Origin: Leishmania martiniquensis
Taxonomy: Eukaryota; Euglenozoa; Kinetoplastea; Trypanosomatida; Trypanosomatidae
Direction: 5' to 3'
Assembly: GCF_017916325.1 (NCBI RefSeq)
Contig: NC_090163.1
Span: 248,501-312,500 of the forward strand
DNA length: 64,000 nt
Under the pieces are notes generated by a model. That model saw only the letters and a program-made list of their open reading frames with translations. It did no database searches and was not told the origin of the DNA. Below are positions 30,819-39,099 of the stretch, in pieces (positions within the stretch are counted from its first letter, which is position 1; every line of letters starts with the position of its first letter). A program made the position numbers and the translations under genes.

Positions 30819-33182
30819 TCATACAACAGTGATTTCGCTTTCATCATCCCCTTGAGCACTGCAGATTACAGGCTGAAGAGTAGATTCGTCTTCAGCAGAC
30901 GCGGATTTCGGCCGCGTGCCCCCGCTGTCAGGCGTGTGGTCAGACAGCTGCAAGGCAGCATCATCTTGGTTGCCCTCTCCGACATACCTCAGACGTGTCA
31001 TGAGCTCTTGGAGACGCGAGGCAGCTACCTGAGCTCCTGAGCTGCCCGCTGTGGCAGCGCGCAGGACTGCGTCACCAAACTCCTTTTTCCGCTGACATAT
31101 TTCGTAGCAGTATTGCTCAATCGTGTCGGCGATAATGAATCGTGAGACGTAAACTGGCTTCTTCTGTCCGATGCGATAGCAGCGGTGGACCGCCTGCTCT
31201 TCGATGGCGGGGTTCCACCACGGGTCAACGACGACCACATGATTCGCCGCGGTAAGGTTCAGACCGACGCCGGTTGCGGTTTTGCTCGCCAGCACGATTT
31301 TGATATGATCACTAGTCTGAAACTGGCGAATAACAGCATTTCGGTTAGAAAGCGGCATGGTCCCGTCGATGCGCAGACACGCGATGTTGTATCGATCAAG
31401 AGCGACACTGATAACGTCCATGAAGGAAGTGAACTGAGAGAAAATGATCATTTTATCAGCGGGGTGATTCTTCTGCATATCGTGAATGGCGCGCAGCACC
31501 ATTCGGAGCTTTGTACTCAGTTCAAACTCAAGGTTCTTGTATTGAGCAATGCGCTGGCTTGAACTTGGTGTAGTCTTTTTGAAGACAGAACTAAAGGTAA
31601 CCGTGTACGAGCACGTCGGGCACTCGATTCGAGCAGCAATGTCGTCGCCGTCGACAGCATCACGGAAACGCAGCAGCAAGCACTCGTAGCAGAACGCGTG
31701 ACCGCACTTGGTGACCACCGATGAGCTTGCTTCACTCTTGCAAATGCCACACACAGAGACCTGAATGGCACGGCCCTGACTGATCCAGCTGTGACAGCAA
31801 GCCTGCCGAAGTCGTGTCATCATGGCAAATATGTGAAAGACACCTTCTTTATGTTCCGATGTGGCTATAGCACTTTTTGATCGTGCCAAAATGCTGTTGT
31901 ACATATGCGACTCCCTCACGCTAAACGGTTGCTTAATGACAACTTCTGTCTTAGGCGGAAGCTTCACTAAAACCTCCTTCACGCCATTTCGCATCATCAC
32001 TGGCCCACGTCTCAGAAATGCGGGCTGTAGCGACCTTGCAATACTCCGCTGTAGCAGCGGATCTGCAAGAAGCTCCTCTGTATTGCCTCCTGGTAGCACA
32101 GGCAAACGCGGAAGGCCGACAAAGTACAACAGGTTCTGCAAGTCGTCGATCGAGTTGTGCAGGGGTGTCGCCGTCACGGCCCACCGATGAAGTCCTTGTA
32201 GTTCCTGAACTGCGCGCCACCGCTGCGTCCGCGCATGGCGAATCATATGGGCCTCGTCAAGGATGATCCGCTTCCACTGAATGTGAAAAAGGGGGCCTGC
32301 CTCTTTACGACTAAAGGTGAACGAACGGTGATCATCACCGGGGACGAAAGCCGGCGCAGCGGAGTGAGTGAGTGTATCGTAGGTGGTGATGACAAAGTCA
32401 AACGTTTCAAGCTCTGTACTGTTGATCAGTTTGCTATCGCCGTGATAGAGATACACTCTAAGATTTCGAGAAGCCTTCACTTTCGATTCGATCTCCGACT
32501 TCCATTGAAGCATAAGGGCAGCCGGAACTACAACAAGAGTGCGCAACTCCTTCGATTTGATTAAAAAGAAATCTTTCTTCTCAGCATCATCGAGGAAATC
32601 GATCGCGCGCTTCTGATAAGAAGGGTAAAACTTTCCCGCAAATATCAACCACTTGTCGATCTCTCCTCGGACCCTTTTGTAGTTCCCTTCCTTTGTTTTT
32701 AGGAGGTCAGTGGTACTGGAGATGAGCGATGAAAGATCCTCTGCCGGGCGATTGATTCGTGAACAGTTCGCTATAACGCTGATTCTTTGCAGCTGTCGAA
32801 GCACTGTGAGTAGCCGACTCCCTTCCGCTAGTATTCTCCGGGGGCAGCTTTGCCTCGAGAGCAATTCCTTGTTTATTTCATGAGACACTAGACAAAGTCC
32901 AATCATCTGCACTGTCTTCCCCATTCCGAGGTGGTCTGCCATGATGCCACCGACGTGGTCAATTTCTCGGTGCATCATCCACCCCACACCTTCTTTCTGA
33001 AAAGGTAATAGCTGCGTATTCATATCCGAAACATCTATGCTTCGCAGCTCATCCTCGTAAGAGAAGGAGGAGTAGAACCCGCGGACTGGGGCCGCATCGG
33101 AGGAACAGAAGGTACCTTGGCTAACCACAGCTAAATTGCCGCCCGTGAATTTGAGCCGGAAGAGCTTGCATAGCTTCATCAT
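30819..33182 (-). CDS. SNF2-family ATPase with embedded RING finger, Rad16/Rad5-like (787 aa)
   Basis: The start is the first ATG at 33182 (MMKLCKLF); the frame beyond it begins with TTG. Helicase motifs appear in order: MADHLGMGKTVQMI (motif I, about 81-94), LVVVPAALMLQW (Ia, 216-227), ILDEAHMIR (II, 307-315), WAVTATPLHN (III, 334-343), then IIFSQFTSF (IV), LASKTATGVGLNL (V, 631-643) and HRCYRIGQKKPV (VI). Between the two RecA-like lobes lies a C3HC4 RING (C478 to C524; CGICKS, CGHAFCYEC, CPTC). This layout defines the Rad5/Rad16/HLTF group of DNA-repair ATPases with ubiquitin-ligase activity. No HIRAN domain is seen, and the length is close to yeast Rad16 (790), so Rad16-like fits better. 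Motif I has His where DE-x-G-x-GKT is usual (DHLGMGKT). The gene is visibly less GC-rich than most others in the window. Confidence 0.93.
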   Translation of the reverse strand: MMKLCKLFRLKFTGGNLAVVSQGTFCSSDAAPVRGFYSSFSYEDELRSIDVSDMNTQLLPFQKEGVGWMMHREIDHVGGIMADHLGMGKTVQMIGLCLVSHEINKELLSRQSCPRRILAEGSRLLTVLRQLQRISVIANCSRINRPAEDLSSLISSTTDLLKTKEGNYKRVRGEIDKWLIFAGKFYPSYQKRAIDFLDDAEKKDFFLIKSKELRTLVVVPAALMLQWKSEIESKVKASRNLRVYLYHGDSKLINSTELETFDFVITTYDTLTHSAAPAFVPGDDHRSFTFSRKEAGPLFHIQWKRIILDEAHMIRHARTQRWRAVQELQGLHRWAVTATPLHNSIDDLQNLLYFVGLPRLPVLPGGNTEELLADPLLQRSIARSLQPAFLRRGPVMMRNGVKEVLVKLPPKTEVVIKQPFSVRESHMYNSILARSKSAIATSEHKEGVFHIFAMMTRLRQACCHSWISQGRAIQVSVCGICKSEASSSVVTKCGHAFCYECLLLRFRDAVDGDDIAARIECPTCSYTVTFSSVFKKTTPSSSQRIAQYKNLEFELSTKLRMVLRAIHDMQKNHPADKMIIFSQFTSFMDVISVALDRYNIACLRIDGTMPLSNRNAVIRQFQTSDHIKIVLASKTATGVGLNLTAANHVVVVDPWWNPAIEEQAVHRCYRIGQKKPVYVSRFIIADTIEQYCYEICQRKKEFGDAVLRAATAGSSGAQVAASRLQELMTRLRYVGEGNQDDAALQLSDHTPDSGGTRPKSASAEDESTLQPVICSAQGDDESEITVV

Positions 33183-33750
33183 GCACTGTGAATCAGATTT
33201 ACTGATTCTTTCTGAAATCTGTAATCCCCCTAAGTGGTGGCTTCTGATCAAACGATCAGAAAAAGAGGGCGGCCGATCCTGTGACGAAAAAACTGTCTAC
33301 AGTAAAAAGCTGTTTTTGCCTTTACTTGCTTCAAACCAAAAAAAAGAGAGACCCGATGATCGATCCAACCCATGATTGAACTACCTGAAGCGGTGCAAGA
33401 GTTAGTCACGAAAATGGCGTGGGATAGAAAACTAACACGACAATGAAGTGCAAGGATGTGAAGTGATCGATACGTTACTTCCTGATGCAGCTTTTCGAGC
33501 ATGACACTTTGGGGCCATAGCCACGCTAACGTGGGAGACTATGAGGCTCGATTTATTTCTTAAACGGGGTTTTATGGAAGCGCACCTCCCTCGGCGCCGT
33601 GACGCCTCTTACAGTAATATTTTTGACTTCGTGAGAACCTCCCACCTACAGAGCAGCGATCAATGAACATAGACGTGGGCAGAAAACTGTATAGCATAGG
33701 CAAGATCATCGACGGCGGCCTTGGCATTCATACACAGCAGCAAAATGGTA
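33183..33750. other. Intergenic region, no gene seen
   Basis: A moderately AT-rich spacer between two minus-strand genes. It should hold the 5' UTR of the SNF2-RING gene and the 3' UTR of the 478-residue gene. Nothing else is seen. Confidence 0.65.
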
Positions 33751-35187
33751 TTAGGTGCATCGGCGTCTCTTTCCTCCAAAAAGCCTTTCTTGGACTTCTC
33801 TCTTGACCGTCGCTTCTTCTGCTGAAAGAATATATGGTAAACACTTCTCATCCCCGCTTGCATCAAGAAAAATAGTTGTCATCTCTACAAAGCTGTCGTC
33901 ATCCTCAGACTCAAGATGCAAGTCTGGAGGAGTGAAGGCGCACCACTCACCCATTTTGTCCTTCACAGGGCTCTCTGAAGCCACTGAGCAGAACGGGAAA
34001 ATATCTCTCATGCTAATTGCGCTATAGTTCATCTCGAAGAACGGAGGTAGCATACAACCAAGGGAGGGACACCTTTCTTTTTGTGCACGGTAGGAGATTC
34101 TATTAAAAATTTCGTCACTGCTAAGCACTGATGCCCGCTGCACGTACCTCGGCAGCTGTGGTACTTCGACACCCTTTAGGTCGAATCGATAATCTAGACA
34201 TCTTCCATCCGTTACTTCGGCCACGGTATCCAAAAGCTTGTAGATGGATTCTGCCTTGCTTGCAGTGTAGCGGTAATAGGTAAACGCATTTAGACACGCT
34301 AGAAATGCACAACACATTACATTAGCCGACTCATTCATTTTCACCTTTGAGTTGACTGCATCATGAAATATCGTTTCCAGCTGGCGGAAAAACGAGTGAA
34401 AGACAAGACAGCTACATAGCTCTGGCTCTCCAGCTGCGTGAAGGTTGAAACCAGCAGCTTTCGTTCCATGCAAATCACTGCTCGTTTTGGATGCGATTTC
34501 CTGGCGAAAGCTCACTGCGCACTCAATAGCCCGGTCGTAGTGCTCTTGGTACGTGTCTATCGCAAGAGAATGACCTGCAAGAGAGGTGCACAAGATTGAA
34601 CAAACATTACACCATACAGAAAGTAGCACACCTTTGGAGTCAGCTTGCATTTTTATTGCATGAATACCTGTATCGCAGGCGCTTCGCTTGCTCAGCAGTT
34701 GCCTTACACTGCTCTTCCCCAATGCCTCTTCGACTTTAGAGCATGCGTCTAGCCAAAGGCGGCTTATTCTCGCCGGAAACCCGAGAGCAGTGCTTGCCCA
34801 TAAATCGAATGTCGTTGATGAGATGATGACGCCAGCTTTTTCAAAAAGAATACGATGTAGCAAGGCCGCTAAGAGTGCGGGAATGAGTAACGGTTTTTCC
34901 AGAATGTGAAACGGCTTCCGTTGCTGCACGTGCCTTTCGTCAATCAGTCGCGTCTCCTCGCAAATGTGCCCCACTGTCCTTTCGATATCGCCGCCAGGCA
35001 GTAGAGAGTCAAACAGCACCAGTGGCAGCAGCCCGTTCGTATCATCATACCTCGCCTCCACTAGGTGCTTGCTAGGCTTGGTGAAGTACTCGTTAACTAA
35101 AAAAGCGGCAAAGTCAGCTTGCTTATGGTATTCTGGAACTACGCGATCCTCGATATGCAAATCATCGCCAGTTGAAAAGAAAGCCAT
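33751..35187 (-). CDS. Conserved hypothetical protein, first gene of the left unit (478 aa)
   Basis: The ATG at 35187 (MAFFSTGDDLHIE) is supported by a transcribed-strand pyrimidine tract at about 35270-35305 and an AG near 35259, which excludes the longer GTG-initiated frame. It is a mixed, mostly helical-looking protein with a hydrophobic helix (KPLLIPALLAALLHRILFEKAG, about 98-119), an aromatic/leucine-rich block and an acidic patch near the end (LESEDDDSFVEM). The C-terminus is basic (GGKRRRCT) and could serve as a nuclear signal. Twelve or more cysteines are scattered without a zinc-binding pattern. No family is recognised. It is the first gene transcribed leftward from the strand-switch region and shares the lower GC of that neighbourhood. 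Confidence 0.75.
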   Translation of the reverse strand: MAFFSTGDDLHIEDRVVPEYHKQADFAAFLVNEYFTKPSKHLVEARYDDTNGLLPLVLFDSLLPGGDIERTVGHICEETRLIDERHVQQRKPFHILEKPLLIPALLAALLHRILFEKAGVIISSTTFDLWASTALGFPARISRLWLDACSKVEEALGKSSVRQLLSKRSACDTGIHAIKMQADSKGVLLSVWCNVCSILCTSLAGHSLAIDTYQEHYDRAIECAVSFRQEIASKTSSDLHGTKAAGFNLHAAGEPELCSCLVFHSFFRQLETIFHDAVNSKVKMNESANVMCCAFLACLNAFTYYRYTASKAESIYKLLDTVAEVTDGRCLDYRFDLKGVEVPQLPRYVQRASVLSSDEIFNRISYRAQKERCPSLGCMLPPFFEMNYSAISMRDIFPFCSVASESPVKDKMGEWCAFTPPDLHLESEDDDSFVEMTTIFLDASGDEKCLPYILSAEEATVKREVQERLFGGKRRRCT

Positions 35188-35559
35188 CGTATTCGTGAAA
35201 TCTGCACAGCGAGGCCCTTTGAAAGACCGACAGCCTATCGGGATGCTGATTGTAGATTCTAAAAGGTATGCCAAGAAGGAGATGAGAGAGTAGAAAGTAG
35301 ACACCGAGCATAAGGCCGGGGGGTACTTCCATGTCTGCGTATGTGTGTTTGCGGCGTGTGTTTGGGGGGGAGATACGGCCAGCAGGTGTGCAGTTCTCCT
35401 CTACATCAGATACTGCTTAGCAAGCTGTCGAAAAAGCAGCTGTATTCACTAGTTTAACTGATGAGAGATGGGGCACGTAAGAGGGGTATTGTTTTTTTTG
35501 CCGAGCAGAGCGTGCATCCGCATGTTTGTGTCTTTTCTGTTGACAGGTAAGTTTGTTCG

Positions 35560-35990
35560 CGAGACCCAGCAGCCCATGCCCCCACCCTAACAGGAGCGCG
35601 AATGAATGAAAGGGTTGGGGAGAAAGGGGTGAATTTCAGCTTAGGTTCAGGAAAAAGGTGGGGGTCTAGGAAGCAACCCCTTCACTTTCACTCAAGCGTG
35701 CAGCCCGACGCTGATGGATATCAGGAAGCTACCCAGCCACCTTATGTACGTGCTCTGTAGCCTCACGGGGGCTGTAAAGGATTATATGAAACCCGAGCGG
35801 CTGACGGGGCAACGAGCCAGGCGTACTGCCAAGTGCGAAGAGTTTTATGGCACCCTGGTGCACCCGACCCATATTTACGGCCCATTTCAAACCGCTCCTC
35901 ACCTGATCACCATTTTCCCTGGGTGTTGCGATCTAGTATTGCTCCCACGGCAGGCTGTTGACTACACCCCTGCTCAATGCAGATGATGCT
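35560..35990 (+). mobile_element. Possible degenerate retroposon or small gene in the strand-switch region
   Basis: This block lacks microsatellites and is protein-like. It includes a 90-codon ATG frame at 35714-35986 (MDIRKLPSHLMYVL, ending VDYTPAQCR). There is no recognisable domain. It may be a degenerate SIDER-like element, a short gene or a fortuitous frame; I cannot decide from this sequence. Confidence 0.25.
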
Positions 35991-36064
35991 CTTCCCATAT
36001 CAGAGCTCTTTCTTGAGCAAGAATATGCCACCTATCAGCTCTACGCGTCCTCATCTTCTTTTTA

Positions 36065-36065
36065 G
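36065..36065 (+). promoter_or_regulatory. Predicted trans-splice acceptor
   Basis: The pyrimidine tract at about 36046-36063 (tcctcatcttctttttag) is followed by AG at 36064-36065. No ATG occurs before 36207, so this fits as the acceptor for the first gene of the right unit, about 140 nt upstream. Confidence 0.55.
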
Positions 36066-36206
36066 TGGTTTGGACAGGTGAGTAATCAAATCGCGGGGTA
36101 TTTGCGTGAGTACTGTACGCATTCGCTTCACAAAGCACCCGAAAAAGCCCTCCTAAGTCTCTTTCTGCCTATTCAACGAAAGAACCGTGAAGGTGAGTCT
36201 GAAGTC

Positions 36207-36776
36207 ATGAGCTATAGTCGGTGCGCCGGTGCCACCTCAGAGGGGAAAAGCGACATGTTTGTCACCTCGTTAGATATATTTAGTAGGCCATCTTGTGCTG
36301 ACCCCCATAGAACTCATATCAGCGTTGATGCGCCTCCGGCTCTCGCGACCTCGGTACAAGGGCCGCTTGGAAAGCCGCATGTTAGTTTTGTGTGTCCTAC
36401 TGTGCGTAAATTAGATAGTTGTGAAGATCCTGTTGCTCTCGATAAGTCCTCGGTATGTAAGCTGAAACGTTTTTCGTCGCTGAGCGCCTTCACTGCTGCG
36501 AATTCGGTGCTTGACTTTTTGCAAGAAAACCTGGGAGCTGCAGTACTTCCAGTCGATGAGGTAAACAGAGAGGTATTGCAACAGAGGCGTAGATCTTTTT
36601 TCGACTCTCTCTTTACTGTCGAAGAGCATGCTCGAACAGCTCTCCCATGCCGATTTTCTACCAACGACATTGACAACCTGTTTCGCAGCACCGCTGAAAA
36701 AGGCGTCAGCTCGACAGAGTCATATAGAAATCGACTAGCGGCACTTCATCAACTTCGGTCGACTCTAGACTGCTGA
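36207..36776 (+). CDS. Hypothetical protein, first gene of the right unit (189 aa)
   Basis: The first ATG is at 36207 (MSYSRCAGATSEG); the frame is open further upstream only to a GTG at 36078. The N-terminal half is Ser/Pro/Thr-rich and looks disordered. The C-terminal half is helical and basic: FTAANSVLDFLQENLGAA (about 94-111), VNREVLQQRRRSFFDSLF and STNDIDNLFRSTAEK. No family is recognised. Low GC at third positions matches its neighbours, and its reading direction agrees with the unit. Confidence 0.6.
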   Translation: MSYSRCAGATSEGKSDMFVTSLDIFSRPSCADPHRTHISVDAPPALATSVQGPLGKPHVSFVCPTVRKLDSCEDPVALDKSSVCKLKRFSSLSAFTAANSVLDFLQENLGAAVLPVDEVNREVLQQRRRSFFDSLFTVEEHARTALPCRFSTNDIDNLFRSTAEKGVSSTESYRNRLAALHQLRSTLDC

Positions 36777-37051
36777 GAATACATCTGTAGCTTTCGCTCA
36801 CTCTACGATAAGAGGGTGAAAAGCAGGAGAATGTGATTAATACTGAAGTGGGCTGCGCCAGTAACTCGCTGTATTTTGCACGGTTCAAAGAAAAAGCGTT
36901 TTTATTGGGGGAGCTCGTGCTTTGAAAGGTGCAGAATTGGGATACTTTGTGGTGTTCGACACTGTGGCCCAGAAGGTAGGAAAGAAACCTTAGCCTGCAG
37001 ATATGTGATGTGCATTATTTCCTGGTTGCCTTTGTAGCAGGCTATTTATTC

Positions 37052-38710
37052 ATGCGCACATTAGTCCTCCTCTCAATTGCTCTAGACGTTCGTCTCTTTT
37101 GCGGTCCTACCTTTCCCAGAGTCCTCGCAGAAAAAATGCGCAGGTTTTTTGTTCCGCGCTGCCTCGAGTTTACACGTGCCCTGCACATTCCATGGAAGTC
37201 AAAGCTACCCTTACCGAGCGATCTGAGGTGGCATGGGCTAGGCCAAGCAGTCGTTGATCTTGCCAGGTCCTGTGATACTGGAAAGGCTGCATTTGAAGAA
37301 TGTTGCGTGGCACGAGAGCAGTTGGAGTCCATTGTACAGTCTATGGGCTATGATATGTCAATTTACATTTTTGGTGGCCTTGTCACGACAGGGTTGTTCG
37401 AGGTTGGAGGAGATGTCGATTTTGTTGGAATTCTCGACATCGAGCCTGGCTTTGCGGAAGCGGGCGAAATACTCAGACGGACTTCGGGTACATTGCGCCG
37501 TCTCGGGCTGCGATCCCGCGTGTATCCGAAAGCTCGCGTACCTGTTATAAAGGCTGATCGAGTGAGTCGTAGTCTTCCAGGCTCACCGTTCCACAGCTTG
37601 TCTTGCGATGGAATTTTCCAGTTTAGCAGGCAAGTGAACTATGCTGAGGCAGAGAGTTTCACAAGTCGAGTCCGATCAAATTACAACGCGACATCTGTTG
37701 AGTGGAATAGCTCATATCAGTTTGCAACAGTTCAGTTCACGAATACATCGTCTCTTGTATACGCGCTTGCCAACCTGCGGGCACACAATGAGGTGGAAAT
37801 TCCACTTCGACTTCCTGTCGATGCGCGCTATGGGCCAGAAGTGTACAGATTTCCTTTTGATTTCTGCCTTTCCTCGACTGGGTTGCGGAGCTCACACTTG
37901 CTTGGCGAGGCTTTGGCTGAGCATGCATACTCGCGACATCTGCTTCTAGTCCTCAAAAAGTGGGGCCGTGCAAGTGGCATTATCAACTCCATCGATGGGC
38001 TTTTGGCCAGCTACGCCTTGACGGTGATGGTGGCGCACTTCCTGTCGCTTGTACAGGCGATCCCAAAAGTCACAGCTGCAAAGCTGAACGAGGGAGCCAA
38101 GGCCTTGAGTCCCAATTCGGAGTATCGCCCCCTAGAAGAGGCGCGTTCAGATGCTGTGGCGGAGGTCGGCTACTTGCTTGCTACATTTCTCGAGTACTAT
38201 GGGTGCGCGTTCGACTACGAGAAACGGGTTGTGTGCACGACGAACATGGCTTTGACGAAAGCAACGATGCAGTGGGACAAAGATAGTGGCACCATCGGAA
38301 AGCCTCCATTTTTTCACTTTGCCATTAAGGATCCATATGGCTTGGACAATATTGCTCGCAATCTCGACCTCGAGGCTACAGCATATGTTCGTAAAGCTCA
38401 CCATCTGGCACTGCAAACAGTGATGGACGAACTTCATAATCCGACTTTTCTTCTCTCGACGCTCACCAAAAACCCTCGAAAGCCCCCCCGTTTAGTGCGC
38501 TCTCTGAGCGACCGTGGCATCCACTCTGAATCTATCCCTTCCGAGCAGCTGGAGGCTCGGCATGCACTGAGCAGACTCCAGTTTCAGCAGCGGAAACGAT
38601 CAATGGAGGACCTTGGTGAGAGGGCGGTAAAGAACAAAAAAAATCAGAGCACAGCATCTGATGTCACAAAAAATGTTCTAGGGTGGATTCGGAACGACGG
38701 TATTTTGTAG
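37052..38710 (+). CDS. Mitochondrial TUTase/KPAP-family nucleotidyltransferase (552 aa)
   Basis: The ATG at 37052 follows predicted acceptors at 37037 or 37040, giving a very short 5' UTR. The N-terminus is basic and hydrophobic (MRTLVLLSIALDVRLF, then RRFFVPR), fitting a mitochondrial presequence. The catalytic core has FGGLVTTG (107-114) and GGDVDF (119-124) with the paired aspartates D121 and D123. The likely third is D270 in FPFDFCLSS, followed by SRHLLLVLKKWGRASGI and HFAIKDPYGLDNIARNLDL (422 on), the family's nucleotide-recognition end. The gap of about 147 residues before D270 implies an inserted middle domain as in the editing TUTase RET2; the kinetoplast poly(A) polymerase KPAP1 is an equally good candidate. 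It adds U or A to mitochondrial RNA 3' ends or editing intermediates. U or A preference cannot be read from the sequence. Confidence 0.88.
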   Translation: MRTLVLLSIALDVRLFCGPTFPRVLAEKMRRFFVPRCLEFTRALHIPWKSKLPLPSDLRWHGLGQAVVDLARSCDTGKAAFEECCVAREQLESIVQSMGYDMSIYIFGGLVTTGLFEVGGDVDFVGILDIEPGFAEAGEILRRTSGTLRRLGLRSRVYPKARVPVIKADRVSRSLPGSPFHSLSCDGIFQFSRQVNYAEAESFTSRVRSNYNATSVEWNSSYQFATVQFTNTSSLVYALANLRAHNEVEIPLRLPVDARYGPEVYRFPFDFCLSSTGLRSSHLLGEALAEHAYSRHLLLVLKKWGRASGIINSIDGLLASYALTVMVAHFLSLVQAIPKVTAAKLNEGAKALSPNSEYRPLEEARSDAVAEVGYLLATFLEYYGCAFDYEKRVVCTTNMALTKATMQWDKDSGTIGKPPFFHFAIKDPYGLDNIARNLDLEATAYVRKAHHLALQTVMDELHNPTFLLSTLTKNPRKPPRLVRSLSDRGIHSESIPSEQLEARHALSRLQFQQRKRSMEDLGERAVKNKKNQSTASDVTKNVLGWIRNDGIL

Positions 38711-39099
38711 TCAGCTTTTCTCAAACGCACATCAGCTTGAAGGTAATAGGTTCGACAAGTATTCTGCACTTGAGCTTCCCTTCCTTTAGGCGTTTCTAGC
38801 CCATGGCAAGCTAAACAAGTCCAGTGGACTTTCCCCCTCGGCCACTGAAACAAAAAAGACTAACCTGATATATGTACATCGCTCCTCGCCTTGCCTATCA
38901 GAGCATGCGCCTCGCGAAGTAGAGACGCCTCTCCTCTGCAACATGGGTGGATAATTCGAGATTGCCCACCTTTTGAAGCTGCTTCTCTCGTCACACTTCA
39001 TCACTCCTTTTCCGGTTTATCGCTTCTCATTTGCTTCTCAGTTGCTGCAGAGCTCCCTCGCGCGTCGGGCTTACCTGACCACTCCAGACGGCTATCGGA
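38711..39099. other. Intergenic region with splice acceptor
   Basis: A short spacer. A strong pyrimidine tract at about 38979-39040 leads to the AG acceptor at 39041. No gene is seen. Confidence 0.7.
39041..39041 (+). promoter_or_regulatory. Predicted trans-splice acceptor
   Basis: The first AG (39040-39041) after the pyrimidine tract; a second AG lies at 39049-39050. The 5' UTR to the ATG at 39100 would be about 50-60 nt. Confidence 0.6.

Larger units (their letters stand above)
35188..36206. promoter_or_regulatory. Divergent strand-switch region, presumed Pol II start zone
   Basis: All genes to the left are on the minus strand and all to the right on the plus strand. Predicted splice acceptors lie near 35259 (leftward) and 36065 (rightward), leaving about 0.8 kb for initiation in both directions. 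It contains a TG-rich stretch with G7 at 35364-35370, a T8 at 35492-35499 and a texture change after about 35560. In Leishmania such regions carry acetylated H3 and broad bidirectional initiation without TATA boxes; this is established for other loci and inferred here. Confidence 0.8.
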
